Origin: Glaciecola sp.
GTDB taxonomy: Bacteria > Pseudomonadota > Gammaproteobacteria > Enterobacterales > Alteromonadaceae
NCBI GenBank assembly: GCA_029246415.1
Contig: JAQWNF010000029.1
Location: forward strand, 124,001-188,000
Direction of reading: 5' to 3'
Length of the DNA: 64,000 nt
The translations under genes were made by a program, and so were the position numbers. Within the stretch, counting starts at the first letter, position 1. Every line of letters starts with the position of its first letter. Below the pieces are notes generated by a model, which saw only the letters and a list, made by a program, of their open reading frames with translations, did not search any database and was not told the origin of the DNA. Of the stretch, positions 19,133 to 28,212 are shown piece by piece.

Positions 19133-19894
19133 ATGCAAATCAAAGAAGTCTTACTCGGTGTTAATATCGATCACGTTGCTACATTACGCAACGCGCGTGG
19201 CACCTCTTACCCTGATCCTGTGCATGCCGCAGATATTGCTGAGCGTGCTGGTGCAGATGGCATAACGGTGCATTTGCGTGAAGACCGCCGTCATATTAAC
19301 GACCGCGATGTGGAGATTTTAGCGCGCACCCTAAATACCAGAATGAATTTAGAAATGGCCGTTACTGATGAAATGTTGGCAATTGCCAAGCGCACTAATC
19401 CTGCGTTTTGTTGTTTAGTACCTGAAAAACGTGCTGAACTAACTACCGAAGGTGGCTTAAATGTTGCGGGTAACTTATCACGCATGCAAGATGCGTGTGG
19501 CATGTTAGCGGAGCAGGGGATTTTAGTATCGTTGTTTATTGATGCTGAGCCTGAGCAAATAGATGCGGCAGTGGCTTGTCAGGTGCCTTATATTGAAATT
19601 CATACTGGTCAATATGCAGACTCCCCAACAATCGCACAGCAACAACAAGAGCTAGCAAAATTAACGGCAGGTATTCAATACGCACACCAAAAAGGGCTGC
19701 ATGTTAATGCCGGTCATGGGTTGCATTATCATAATGTGAAACCTATCGCTGCGTTACCTGAAATTGTCGAGCTGAATATCGGACATGCAATTATGGCACG
19801 AGCGATGTTTGATGGCTTAGGTAAAGCGGTCAGTGATATGCGTGCATTAATGCAGGAAGCTAGGTTGCAAGGATTACTTGAGCTGGGTCAATAA
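19133..19894 (+). CDS. pdxJ: pyridoxine 5'-phosphate synthase
   Basis: PdxJ condenses 1-deoxyxylulose 5-phosphate with the PdxA product to make pyridoxine 5'-phosphate. The 253 residues form a TIM barrel with '[17 protein letters not shown]', '[16 protein letters not shown]', '[10 protein letters not shown]', '[10 protein letters not shown]' and '[12 protein letters not shown]', all family signatures. It lies between recO and acpS in the widespread recO-pdxJ-acpS order. Confidence 0.98.
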   Translation: MQIKEVLLGVNIDHVATLRNARGTSYPDPVHAADIAERAGADGITVHLREDRRHINDRDVEILARTLNTRMNLEMAVTDEMLAIAKRTNPAFCCLVPEKRAELTTEGGLNVAGNLSRMQDACGMLAEQGILVSLFIDAEPEQIDAAVACQVPYIEIHTGQYADSPTIAQQQQELAKLTAGIQYAHQKGLHVNAGHGLHYHNVKPIAALPEIVELNIGHAIMARAMFDGLGKAVSDMRALMQEARLQGLLELGQ

Positions 19895-19895
19895 C

Positions 19896-20282
19896 ATGGC
19901 CATTGTCGGGATGGGGACAGATATAGTACAAATATCACGATTTGGTTCTTCACAAGAACCCGCAAAACCACAGGGGTTAGCCAAAAAAATCCTCACACCA
20001 GATGAGTTAGCGACCTATGTTAATCATGCCCATCCACATCGTTTTCTAGCCAAACGCTTTGCGCTAAAAGAAGCTGCGGTGAAAGCCTTAGGTACAGGTA
20101 TTGGTCATGGCGTTAGCTGGCAAAATATATGGTTAACACATACTGAAAAAGGACAACCATTGCTGCAATTTAGCGGTGGTTTTGCCGAATATGCGTCGGG
20201 TCTTGGTGTTACGCATTCACATACGTCGATTTCAGATGAACAAGAGTATGCCGTCGCAACGGTTATCTTGGAAGCACTCTAA
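19896..20282 (+). CDS. acpS: holo-[acyl-carrier-protein] synthase
   Basis: AcpS transfers 4'-phosphopantetheine from CoA to acyl carrier protein. Motifs are 'VGMGTDIVQISRF' at the N-terminus, 'FLAKRFALKEAAVKALGTGI' with the metal/CoA-binding Glu, and 'HTSISDEQEYAVATVIL' at the end. I start it at ATG 19896, directly after the pdxJ stop, giving 128 residues as in the family; the frame is open to a TTG at 19878 inside pdxJ, which would add six unlikely residues. The last codons are duplicated just after the gene (see repeat at 20268). Confidence 0.96.
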   Translation: MAIVGMGTDIVQISRFGSSQEPAKPQGLAKKILTPDELATYVNHAHPHRFLAKRFALKEAAVKALGTGIGHGVSWQNIWLTHTEKGQPLLQFSGGFAEYASGLGVTHSHTSISDEQEYAVATVILEAL

Positions 20283-20301
20283 TGTTGGAAGCACTGTAAT
20301 G
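20268..20301 (+). repeat. 17-bp tandem duplication across the acpS stop
   Basis: TTGGAAGCACTCTAATG (20268-20284) is followed directly by TTGGAAGCACTGTAATG (20285-20301), with one mismatch. The unit spans the last four acpS codons and the stop, so the second copy lies in the acpS-rlmD gap. It looks like a recent slippage duplication with no coding effect. Confidence 0.8.
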
Positions 20302-20315
20302 TCAGGAATATACTA

Positions 20316-21722
20316 ATGGCGCAATTTTTTAAAGCGAACAAACCTAAACGTCGCTCGACGCCTTCATTAAAGGCCTTAACGATTACAATTGATGCACTGA
20401 CATTACAAGGTCAGGGGTTATGTAAATCGCATGTGCCGATCATTATTGTGGATGGCGCATTACCGGGTGAAACCGTCAAAGTCACGGTTACTCAACAAAA
20501 GAAAAAAGTCTGGTTTGCTAAAGTATTGCAAGTGCTTGAGTCACACCCTCAGCGTATTGCAGCGCCATGCGTATTTGCTCAAGATCACACGACAAAACAG
20601 ACCCCTATATGCGGAGGCTGTCAATTACAATATGTTGCCTCAGAAGCCTTGTTGACACTCAAAGAAACGGCTATTTCTGATTATGCCACGCATGTATTGC
20701 CTGTGACTGAATTACCTTGGATAAAACCGGTACTAAGCCCCGATGCATATCGCCGTAAGGCGCGTTTAGCCATTGATGCACGTAATGCCAATAATATCAA
20801 AGTCGGTTTTCGTCAAGCCCACAGCAATAACGTGTTAGCGATAGATCACTGTCAGGTTCTCGATCCGCGTTTGCAACCAGTGTTGAGTTATATTCAAGCG
20901 CATTGTCAACAGTGGCCATGGCTCACTAATGTTGGGCATATGACGTTATTCGCAGCAGATAATGAGACTGTGCTAGCTTTAAATGCTCAACGTCATCTTA
21001 ATGGCGAAGCCTTAAGTGCATTGTTAGCATTAGAGACTGACTTAGCCGTGCGTGTTGCAGTGCATCAACAAGGGCTAGTGGCTGCACCTAAACAAGGACC
21101 TAAGTGGTATTTTTTACCTGCTTCAGGACAGACTGATAGCAATCAATTAAGCGTGCCTGATTTATGGTTATCTTCGATTGACGATTGTCGTTATCCGGTT
21201 GATTTGGATGACTTTGTTCAGGTTAATAAAGCATTGAATGAACAGATGGTCAGTGCTGCGGTATCTGCTATGGAACTTGTTGAGACAGACAGGGTCTTAG
21301 ATTTGTTCTGTGGTGCCGGTAACTTTACCTTACCTATTGCCCGTCTTGCTGAGTATGCATTAGGGGTAGAAGGTGTACCTACTATGGTGCAACAAGCACA
21401 ACGCGGCGCACAAATGTGTGGCATAGACAATGTCGAGTTTATTCATGCGGATCTAACGACTGCCGCCGCTTTAGATAAAATTAAGGCTGCAAAGGTCAAT
21501 AAACTCTTACTTGATCCATCACGTGAAGGGGCCAGTGCGGTACTTGAATGCTTACAATACAGTGACTTAGAAAAAATTGTGTATGTTTCTTGCAACCCGC
21601 AGACTTGGGTACATGATTGCGCGTTGATTATGGCGAATGGCTTTAAGCTTGCACAAGTGCAAAGTTTTGACATGTTTAAAGGCACAACGCATACTGAATT
21701 ACTGAGTGTATTTATACGTTAA
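20316..21722 (+). CDS. rlmD: 23S rRNA (uracil1939-C5)-methyltransferase
   Basis: RlmD (RumA) methylates U1939 of 23S rRNA with SAM. The 468 residues contain an N-terminal TRAM domain ('TIDALTLQGQGLCKSHVPII'), the iron-sulfur cysteines (one in 'PCVFAQ', two in 'ICGGCQLQ', one in 'DHCQVLDP'), the SAM motif 'VLDLFCGAGNFTLPIA', 'LLLDPSREGA' and the catalytic cysteine in 'YVSCNPQTW'. Length is a little above E. coli (433). It is followed 24 bp later by relA, a common pair in gammaproteobacteria. Confidence 0.96.
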   Translation: MAQFFKANKPKRRSTPSLKALTITIDALTLQGQGLCKSHVPIIIVDGALPGETVKVTVTQQKKKVWFAKVLQVLESHPQRIAAPCVFAQDHTTKQTPICGGCQLQYVASEALLTLKETAISDYATHVLPVTELPWIKPVLSPDAYRRKARLAIDARNANNIKVGFRQAHSNNVLAIDHCQVLDPRLQPVLSYIQAHCQQWPWLTNVGHMTLFAADNETVLALNAQRHLNGEALSALLALETDLAVRVAVHQQGLVAAPKQGPKWYFLPASGQTDSNQLSVPDLWLSSIDDCRYPVDLDDFVQVNKALNEQMVSAAVSAMELVETDRVLDLFCGAGNFTLPIARLAEYALGVEGVPTMVQQAQRGAQMCGIDNVEFIHADLTTAAALDKIKAAKVNKLLLDPSREGASAVLECLQYSDLEKIVYVSCNPQTWVHDCALIMANGFKLAQVQSFDMFKGTTHTELLSVFIR

Positions 21723-21746
21723 ACGGATAAACCAAAAGGACACGGT

Positions 21747-23906
21747 GTGGTTACGATTAGAACGGTGCATCAACCTCAGCGCCCTAGCTTTGATAAATGG
21801 CTAGCCGGGCTTGCAGTATCTGATGCGACACGAGAAAAATTAGCCTCTATTTCAGATCAACCAGAGCTCTTGTTGATTGGTCAAGAGATGGTCGAGATCC
21901 TCCATGAACTCAATATGGATGATGAGACATTACAAGCCGCCTTGGTATTTCCATATTGTGAAATGCATACTTTAAGTGATGTCGATATAGAAACCGAATT
22001 TGGTCGCCCAATTGCTGATCTGGTAAATGGTGTGCGTCAAATGGATGCGATAAAAGCACTGCATGCCAAACATCAACACGACGAACAGCAAGTTGATAAT
22101 ATCCGAAAAATGCTGATTTCGATGGTCGCAGATGTACGCGCCGTGGTTATCAAAATGGCCGAACGAATTTGTACTTTACAACAAGTCAAAGAAGCTGATG
22201 AAGAAACCCGTGTACTGGTTGCCCGAGAGTGTTCTGCTATCTATGCCCCATTAGCGAATCGCTTAGGAATAGGGCAGTTGAAGTGGGAGCTTGAAGATCT
22301 CGCATTTCGTTACTTACATCCCAAACGCTACATGGAAATAGCTCAATGGCTCGATGAAAAACGGGCGAATCGCCAAGATTATATTGATGAATTTGTTGCT
22401 TCCTTATCTACTACGCTAACAGCAAATAATGTTGATGCTCAGGTATTTGGTCGTCCAAAACATATCTATAGCATTTACAAAAAAATGCAAAAGAAAAACC
22501 TCTCGTTTGAACAGTTATTTGATATTCGTGCTGTGCGTATCATCGCAAAGACATTGCAAGACTGCTATGCGGTATTAGGCGAAGTGCATGCGACTTACAA
22601 GCATATTCCGAACGAATTCGATGATTATATTGCGACACCCAAACCCAATGGTTATCAGTCTATTCATACGGTTATCAAAGGCCCTGAAGGACGCACGATT
22701 GAGATCCAAATTCGCACTCAAAAAATGCACGATGATGCTGAACTTGGGGTCGCTGCGCATTGGAAATACAAAGAAGATCACACCAGTAAAATTTCTGCGG
22801 CTGAAGAACGCATTAACTGGCTGCGCAAAATCTTAGCATGGCAAGAAGAAGTGGCCGAGTCTGGCGATATTGTCGAAGAGTTTCGTTCTCAAGTGTTCGA
22901 TGACCGCGTTTACGTATTTACACCTACGGGTGATGTGATTGATTTGCCAGTGGGATCAACGCCACTAGATTTTGCTTATTACATTCATTCAAACGTCGGC
23001 CACCGTTGTATTGGTGCCAAAATCGATGGGCGCATTGTGCCCTTTACGTATCAGCTACAAAGTGGCGATCAGGTCGAAATTTTAACCGGCAAACAAATGA
23101 ATCCGTCGCGGGATTGGATGCACCCTGGTTTAGGCTATGTGCACTCTTCACGTGCGCGCGCAAAGATCCATACCTATTTTAAAAAATTAGACAAAGATCA
23201 GCATCTTGCTGCTGGTAAAGACATCATTGAACGTGAATTGGCGAAGCTGAATTTACACCTCAAAGATGTGGCTAAGGCCGTCGAAAAATTCAATATGAAA
23301 ACCAGTGATGATCTCATTGCTGCGGTCGGTGCTGGTGATATACGAGTGATGTCATTAGTGCATTTTCTACAGCAGTTATTATGCCCTGAGCCAGAATTAA
23401 AAACTCAAGACGTTATCAGTAAAACCAAAATCAAACGTCCAACTAAACAAGGTAATAATAACACCATAGAAGTGGAAGGCGTCGGACATTTAATGAGCCA
23501 GTTGGCAAATTGTTGTCAACCGATCCCCGGTGAACCCATCCTTGGTTATATCACGCAAGGACGCGGGGTGAGTGTACATAAAAGTGATTGTGATCAACTT
23601 GCACATTTGCTATCTATGCACCCTGAGCGCGAAATTGACGTCAATTGGTCGAGTGATATTTCGGTTGGGTTTGCTGCTGAATTACATTTAAAATGCCATG
23701 ATCGAACCGGTATTTTAAAGGATATTACTACGATCCTTGGTAATGATAAGGTGCCTGTGTTGGGGATCAATTCAAACAGTGATACCACCCAAAATACATG
23801 CGAAATTGATTTGAAAGTAGAAATCAAAGACGTCAACCGATTAGTGCAACTGATAAATAAGTTACGCAAAATCCGTTCGGTGACCGATGTGTATAAGACC
23901 TCGTGA
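21747..23906 (+). CDS. relA: (p)ppGpp synthetase I (GTP pyrophosphokinase) RelA
   Basis: RelA makes pppGpp/ppGpp on ribosomes stalled by uncharged tRNA. Domains in order over 719 residues are a degenerate HD hydrolase domain ('VFPYCEMHTLSD' where active enzymes have His-Asp), a synthetase domain ('FGRPKHIYSIYKKM', 'FDIRAVRIIA', 'PKPNGYQSIHTVI', 'EIQIRTQKMHDDAELGVAAH'), a TGS domain ('VYVFTPTGDVIDLPVGSTPL'), a zinc-finger-like segment ('LANCCQPIPG') and an ACT domain at the C-terminus. The broken HD site marks RelA rather than bifunctional SpoT. The start is GTG at 21747 after AAAAGGA. Confidence 0.97.
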   Translation: MVTIRTVHQPQRPSFDKWLAGLAVSDATREKLASISDQPELLLIGQEMVEILHELNMDDETLQAALVFPYCEMHTLSDVDIETEFGRPIADLVNGVRQMDAIKALHAKHQHDEQQVDNIRKMLISMVADVRAVVIKMAERICTLQQVKEADEETRVLVARECSAIYAPLANRLGIGQLKWELEDLAFRYLHPKRYMEIAQWLDEKRANRQDYIDEFVASLSTTLTANNVDAQVFGRPKHIYSIYKKMQKKNLSFEQLFDIRAVRIIAKTLQDCYAVLGEVHATYKHIPNEFDDYIATPKPNGYQSIHTVIKGPEGRTIEIQIRTQKMHDDAELGVAAHWKYKEDHTSKISAAEERINWLRKILAWQEEVAESGDIVEEFRSQVFDDRVYVFTPTGDVIDLPVGSTPLDFAYYIHSNVGHRCIGAKIDGRIVPFTYQLQSGDQVEILTGKQMNPSRDWMHPGLGYVHSSRARAKIHTYFKKLDKDQHLAAGKDIIERELAKLNLHLKDVAKAVEKFNMKTSDDLIAAVGAGDIRVMSLVHFLQQLLCPEPELKTQDVISKTKIKRPTKQGNNNTIEVEGVGHLMSQLANCCQPIPGEPILGYITQGRGVSVHKSDCDQLAHLLSMHPEREIDVNWSSDISVGFAAELHLKCHDRTGILKDITTILGNDKVPVLGINSNSDTTQNTCEIDLKVEIKDVNRLVQLINKLRKIRSVTDVYKTS

Positions 23907-23929
23907 ACGTCAATAAATAATAGAGCATT

Positions 23930-24763
23930 ATGCAACCACAACAACGTCAACAATTTATCGATTTATCACAATCTGCACCAGTGGCTGCATTAGTGAAGAT
24001 CATGCAACAACTTCGCGATCCTCAAAATGGCTGCCCTTGGGATATTGAACAAACGATGCAGAGTATTATCCCGCATACTATCGAAGAAACGTATGAGGTT
24101 GCTGATGCGATATATGCTGGCGATCCAGATCACATCAAAGAAGAGCTTGGTGATTTATTGTTCCAAGTCGTATTTTATGCACAGTTAGGGCAAGAGCAAA
24201 GTTGGTTTTCATTTGATGATGTTGCTCAAGGTATGTGTGAAAAACTTATTCGCCGTCATCCGCACGTGTTTACTGATCAATCTGGACTTACGTCTGCGCA
24301 AGTTGAAGCACAATGGGATGCAATCAAGCAAGCTGAAAAAGCCGGTTTACCTATTCCCACCTCAATTTTGGCCAATATACCAACGGGGATGACACCCCTT
24401 ATGCAAGCGCATAAAATTCAAAAATCCTGTGCTAAGGTCGGGTTTGATTGGTCGGATATACCTCCTGTTGTAGCCAAAGTCCAAGAAGAACTCGCTGAAG
24501 TACAAGCTGCGATCGCGTCAGGCGACCAAGCGCATGTCCAAGAAGAAATTGGTGATTTGTTGTTTGCAGTGGTCAACTTAGCCCGTCACGCAGGGGTGAA
24601 AAGTGAAGTCGCATTACAACAAGCCAATCGCAAATTCACATCACGGTTTATGCAGGTCGAAGCGTTAGTAGCAGCGGATCAACATGACATGCAAAGCCTT
24701 GAACTTGATAGCTTAGAAGCATACTGGCAGCAAGTTAAACAAAACGAATCAGCAACGAAGTAA
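23930..24763 (+). CDS. mazG: nucleoside triphosphate pyrophosphohydrolase MazG
   Basis: MazG hydrolyses NTPs to NMP and PPi and lowers ppGpp-related stress effects in E. coli. The 277 residues contain two MazG domains: 'LRDPQNGCPWDIEQTMQSI' with 'HTIEETYEVADAI' and 'EELGDLLFQVVFYAQL' in the first, and 'VQEELAEVQAAIASGD' with 'EEIGDLLFAVVNLARH' in the second. The EExxE and ExxD metal-binding residues are intact in both. It follows relA by 23 bp. In many relatives pyrG-eno come next; here the next gene is the convergent GNAT-C39 gene, overlapping by 15 bp. Confidence 0.97.
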   Translation: MQPQQRQQFIDLSQSAPVAALVKIMQQLRDPQNGCPWDIEQTMQSIIPHTIEETYEVADAIYAGDPDHIKEELGDLLFQVVFYAQLGQEQSWFSFDDVAQGMCEKLIRRHPHVFTDQSGLTSAQVEAQWDAIKQAEKAGLPIPTSILANIPTGMTPLMQAHKIQKSCAKVGFDWSDIPPVVAKVQEELAEVQAAIASGDQAHVQEEIGDLLFAVVNLARHAGVKSEVALQQANRKFTSRFMQVEALVAADQHDMQSLELDSLEAYWQQVKQNESATK

Positions 24764-25873
24764 CACCGTTGCTTGTAATCGCGCACGGCCGAAGCGCGAC
24801 ATCTTCTCAAACTCATCGTTAGCTATAGGTAAATACTGGCAATCCATTGGGCTGTCGCTGCTATTTTCTTGAATGAAATAGGGATCATGCACAAAAATAC
24901 AATGTGCATCGTACCCAGACATCACCACCCAGTGAGGCGATTTACTTTGATCCATCCTAAATGTACTAATTAGTATCAGTGGCAAAGCGCCGTCATCAAA
25001 CGCTGTTGTTAATTCTTTGAGTGACAGCGTGCTATAGGTGACAGGTATGGCTTGTTCAGTGCATTGGCGGGTGAAACTCTCGTGCACCCGTGTAATGACT
25101 TCTTTTTTTAAACCATCACGTACCCCATCGACAAACAATGGCTTGCGATCACTGACACAGACTTGAGCCATTAATCCACGCCTTTTGGCAGCTAGAGCCA
25201 ACCCCATCGGGTGACAGCCGCCATGCCCAGATGTCATAAATATCGTAGTGGCTTCGCGCCAAATATCTAATTCGTCTTCAGGTGTAACTGGGTAATCAGG
25301 TTGTAATGCGCGTAGTGCCATTTGCAATGAAGCTGGGCCACAAGTAAACGGTGTACCTTGTGCTACCCAGGGAACAAGTCTAGAGGTATGGGCTGGCGTA
25401 GCACTATGTAAGCGTTTTTGCATGCGCACAGCATTGGTGTGATCTTCATAATAATCATTGTATTGACCAAATACGCGATATCCGAGCTTTTTATAAAGTC
25501 CAATTGCTTTGTGATTAGCATCGCTGACTTCCAAGCGCAAAATACGACGACCACGGCTTATTGCGAGATTTTCAGCAGCGTGAATGAGGGCTTGGCCAAC
25601 ACCTAAATTACGTGCCTCATTAGCTACCGCGATAGAATACAAACGCGTCAAGCTAGTGCCATGACGCAGATGCATCAATGCATAGCCCAATAGCACAGGT
25701 ATGTCATCAGCATTATCAGTGTTATGTGATTCGGCGATGATTAACTCTGAAGCCGAACTGGAAATAGCATGGCGAAAGCTGCGGCGGTTTAAGCGGTCAC
25801 AACTGAATGCTTGGGACTCTAATTGCAATAATGCAGCGACATCGGAGAGGATGGCAGGACGAATAGTTTTCAT
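24749..25873 (-). CDS. GNAT acetyltransferase fused to C39-like cysteine peptidase
   Basis: A 374-residue fusion. Residues 1-155 are a RimI-type GNAT N-acetyltransferase ('LYSIAVANEARNLGVGQALI' acetyl-CoA loop, 'EVSDANHKAIGLYKKLGYRV'). Residues about 165-374 are a papain-fold C39-like peptidase domain with a plausible triad: Cys178 (TCGPASLQ), His314 (SPHWVVMSGYD) and Asp330 (FVHDPYF). No signal peptide or membrane segment is seen, so it should be cytoplasmic. This architecture is known from gammaproteobacteria next to RimK-like ATP-grasp genes, and here the divergent neighbour at 26100 is exactly that. I infer a joint role in adding, trimming or capping amino acids on a peptide or protein; no substrate is known. 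Confidence 0.88.
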   Translation of the reverse strand: MKTIRPAILSDVAALLQLESQAFSCDRLNRRSFRHAISSSASELIIAESHNTDNADDIPVLLGYALMHLRHGTSLTRLYSIAVANEARNLGVGQALIHAAENLAISRGRRILRLEVSDANHKAIGLYKKLGYRVFGQYNDYYEDHTNAVRMQKRLHSATPAHTSRLVPWVAQGTPFTCGPASLQMALRALQPDYPVTPEDELDIWREATTIFMTSGHGGCHPMGLALAAKRRGLMAQVCVSDRKPLFVDGVRDGLKKEVITRVHESFTRQCTEQAIPVTYSTLSLKELTTAFDDGALPLILISTFRMDQSKSPHWVVMSGYDAHCIFVHDPYFIQENSSDSPMDCQYLPIANDEFEKMSRFGRARLQATVLLRC

Positions 25874-26099
25874 ATAAAAAAGATGGTTAACAATATTCTG
25901 AGTGTATGCTTAAGTTTGGTTAAAATACACTATTATTTTAGGTCAAAATAAATCTTTTTAAAGGCATAATTTTGATTGTCAATTTGTGTAAATAAGCGCA
26001 ATATCGAGAGTGTGAGGGTGGCTATGTTAGTCACTCTTTTGACCTATTAATTACGTCTAATATTGACGTCTAATATTTCGATAAGGATAGCATTTACCG
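25874..26099. promoter_or_regulatory. divergent intergenic region of the GNAT-C39 / ATP-grasp pair
   Basis: A 226-bp AT-rich gap between two divergent genes. It includes two tandem copies of ACGTCTAATATT (26053-26064 and 26066-26077) just before the ATP-grasp gene, and a Shine-Dalgarno AAGGAT 10 nt before ATG 26100. Several AT-rich -10-like boxes occur, but I cannot choose between them. Confidence 0.4.
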
Positions 26100-27590
26100 A
26101 TGGCACAAACTTACATTGTCATTGATCAGCCCAAAGATTGGTCTGCGTTTTTTCCAAGTGAGCGCGTAATCACTTTTTCTCAATACCTCAACATGACCAA
26201 TAAACAACAAGGTCGTGTGCGAGTCATTAATTTATGTAAAAGCACTAAGTATTTGTCAGACGGATATTATTGTTCGTTATTGGCTGAAAGTCGCGGGCAT
26301 CATGTTATGCCCTCGGTTCGCGTACTCAATGATATTAGCAATAAAGCGTTATATAAAATGCAAGTTGCCCAGTTGTTGCCTAATCTGGCTGAGCGCTTAG
26401 GCACGCCCGAACAGCCGATCGAAATCAAATTTCATTGTGTGTTCGGACATACCTCGCAAGGTGAAATGCAAGAATTTGCACGTAAATTATTTGAAGCATT
26501 GCCTTGCCCAGTACTAGAAATCACCATCAAGTTTCGCAAAACTTGGCAAGTCAGTGATTTAAAAATAGTCTCGCACCATGCTCTTGATGATGCTTTAGAA
26601 ACACTTTTTGCAGAGTCTCTAGAGACGTTTAGCAATAAAGTGTGGAACAAATCTCGCAATATGCGCACGGCGAAGTTTGATCTAGCAATGTTGGTAAATG
26701 AGCACGAAGCCATGCCGCCTAGTGATGCTCAAGCCTTGAAAAAATTTGTCCAAGCAGGTAAGCAGCTAGGTATTCAAGTTGATATTATTAGCCCCAAAGA
26801 TATCATGCGCTTACCAGAGTATGATGGGCTTTTTATTCGTGAAACGACCAATATTGATCATCATACCTATCAATTTGCGAAAAAAGCCGAGCAAGAAGGC
26901 TTAGTTGTTATGGATGATCCGCAATCGATTATGCGTTGCACTAACAAGGTTTATTTGGCCGATTTATTTGCGACGCATAAAGTACCCTGTCCTAAAACAC
27001 GCATAGTGCATAAAGGTGAAAAGCACCTAGAAGCAGCATTAGAAGGGATGATAGATTATCCTATGGTAGTGAAAATTCCCGATGGTGCGTTTTCTAAAGG
27101 GGTGATTAAAGCCAAAGATCGTGCTGAATTGACGCAAAGCTTACACACATTATTTAAAAAATCGTCGCTATTGTTAGTGCAAGAATATCTCTACACAGAA
27201 TTTGATTGGCGTATTGGAATGCTCAATAACAAACCTATCTATGCCTGTCGCTATTACATGGTTAAAGATCATTGGCAAATTTATCAGCATGGTGAAAACA
27301 GCAGTGACAGTGGTGGTTTTGAGACGATTCCGACATTTGAAGTGCCGCGCCGCGTCCTACAAGCTGCGATTGTTGCGACTAAACCGATAGGTGATGGCTT
27401 GTACGGTGTGGATATCAAAGAGATAAATGCTCGCGGGTATGTCATTGAAGTTAATGATAATCCGAGCATAGATCGTGGTGTAGAAGATAAATACTTAGGT
27501 GATGAATTATATATGTTGATCATGTCCGAATTTTTGCGACGTATGCAAGCCCAGCGCAGCTTACACCAATATAAAGGGGTGCTTGGTTAA
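26100..27590 (+). CDS. RimK-family ATP-grasp ligase with RLAN domain
   Basis: A 496-residue protein. The N-terminal half (about 1-200) fits the RimK-like ATP-grasp N-terminal (RLAN) domain. The C-terminal half (about 225-490) is an ATP-grasp ligase: 'MRCTNKVYLADLFATHKVPC', 'YPMVVKIPDGAFSKGVIKAK' (ATP-binding Lys and flexible loop), 'LLLVQEYLYTEFDWRIGMLN' and 'GVDIKEINARGYVIEVNDNP' (Mg-binding E-x-N). Such enzymes form amide bonds between a carboxylate and an amine; RimK itself adds glutamates to ribosomal protein S6. This is a different subfamily from RimK (about 300 residues). Divergent placement beside the GNAT-C39 gene suggests one pathway. Substrates are unknown. Confidence 0.9.
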   Translation: MAQTYIVIDQPKDWSAFFPSERVITFSQYLNMTNKQQGRVRVINLCKSTKYLSDGYYCSLLAESRGHHVMPSVRVLNDISNKALYKMQVAQLLPNLAERLGTPEQPIEIKFHCVFGHTSQGEMQEFARKLFEALPCPVLEITIKFRKTWQVSDLKIVSHHALDDALETLFAESLETFSNKVWNKSRNMRTAKFDLAMLVNEHEAMPPSDAQALKKFVQAGKQLGIQVDIISPKDIMRLPEYDGLFIRETTNIDHHTYQFAKKAEQEGLVVMDDPQSIMRCTNKVYLADLFATHKVPCPKTRIVHKGEKHLEAALEGMIDYPMVVKIPDGAFSKGVIKAKDRAELTQSLHTLFKKSSLLLVQEYLYTEFDWRIGMLNNKPIYACRYYMVKDHWQIYQHGENSSDSGGFETIPTFEVPRRVLQAAIVATKPIGDGLYGVDIKEINARGYVIEVNDNPSIDRGVEDKYLGDELYMLIMSEFLRRMQAQRSLHQYKGVLG

Positions 27591-27629
27591 TTAATTCATA
27601 AAAACACTTTAAATTTGAAGCAATTCGCG

Positions 27630-27772
27630 TATAATTTTGCGCCTGCCCAGTTACACCCATCTGTGGGAAGATGGAAGGATCAATAGGCTCGAAGGGGTCA
27701 ATAATTGATTTGGCGTGTTTTTACATGGTGTAAAAGCATTCGTAACGTTTTAAAATTCGGGTGAATTTAACA
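27630..27772 (+). promoter_or_regulatory. rplM-rpsI promoter and leader
   Basis: A perfect TATAAT stands at 27630-27635, so a leader of about 130 nt precedes rplM. The leader can fold: CCCA/TGGG around 27656-27667, and TTTTACA-tgg-TGTAAAA around 27718-27735. L13 represses its own mRNA in E. coli, so this leader is the natural place for such control, but I cannot show that the E. coli structure is conserved here. Confidence 0.45.
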
Positions 27773-28201
27773 ATGAAAACTTTTGTTGCAAAACCAGAAA
27801 CAGTTCAACATGACTGGTATGTAGTTGACGCTGCAGACAAAACATTAGGTCGCTTAGCGGCTGAAATCGCACTACGTTTACGTGGTAAACATAAGCCAGA
27901 GTATACACCTCACGTGGATACTGGTGACTATATTGTTGTCGTAAATGCAGAGAAAATTACTGTTACTGGTAATAAAGCTAAAGGTAAAATCTATTACTCA
28001 CACTCTGGTTACCCAGGTGGCTTAAAAGATACTACATTTGAAAAATTAATTGCTGCTAAGCCAGAAATGGTTTTAGAAAAAGCGGTTAAAGGCATGTTGC
28101 CAAAAGGCCCACTAGGTCGTGCTATGTTCCGTAAACTTAAAGTTTATGCTGGAACTGAACATAACCATGCGGCTCAACAGCCTCAAGTACTAGACATTTA
28201 A
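27773..28201 (+). CDS. rplM: 50S ribosomal protein L13
   Basis: L13 is an early-assembling protein of the large subunit. The 142 residues equal the E. coli length, with hallmarks '[19 protein letters not shown]', '[20 protein letters not shown]', 'HSGYPGGLK' and '[19 protein letters not shown]'. I place the start at ATG 27773; the frame is open to a GTG at 27761, which would add four residues not found in the family. It is co-transcribed with rpsI, 11 bp downstream. Confidence 0.98.
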   Translation: MKTFVAKPETVQHDWYVVDAADKTLGRLAAEIALRLRGKHKPEYTPHVDTGDYIVVVNAEKITVTGNKAKGKIYYSHSGYPGGLKDTTFEKLIAAKPEMVLEKAVKGMLPKGPLGRAMFRKLKVYAGTEHNHAAQQPQVLDI

Positions 28202-28212
28202 GGAGCGAGACA

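Noticed and set aside
21747-22100. RelA broken by mutation in the HD domain
   Set aside because: The missing His-Asp is normal for RelA of gammaproteobacteria, which are synthetase-only enzymes. It is not a defect.
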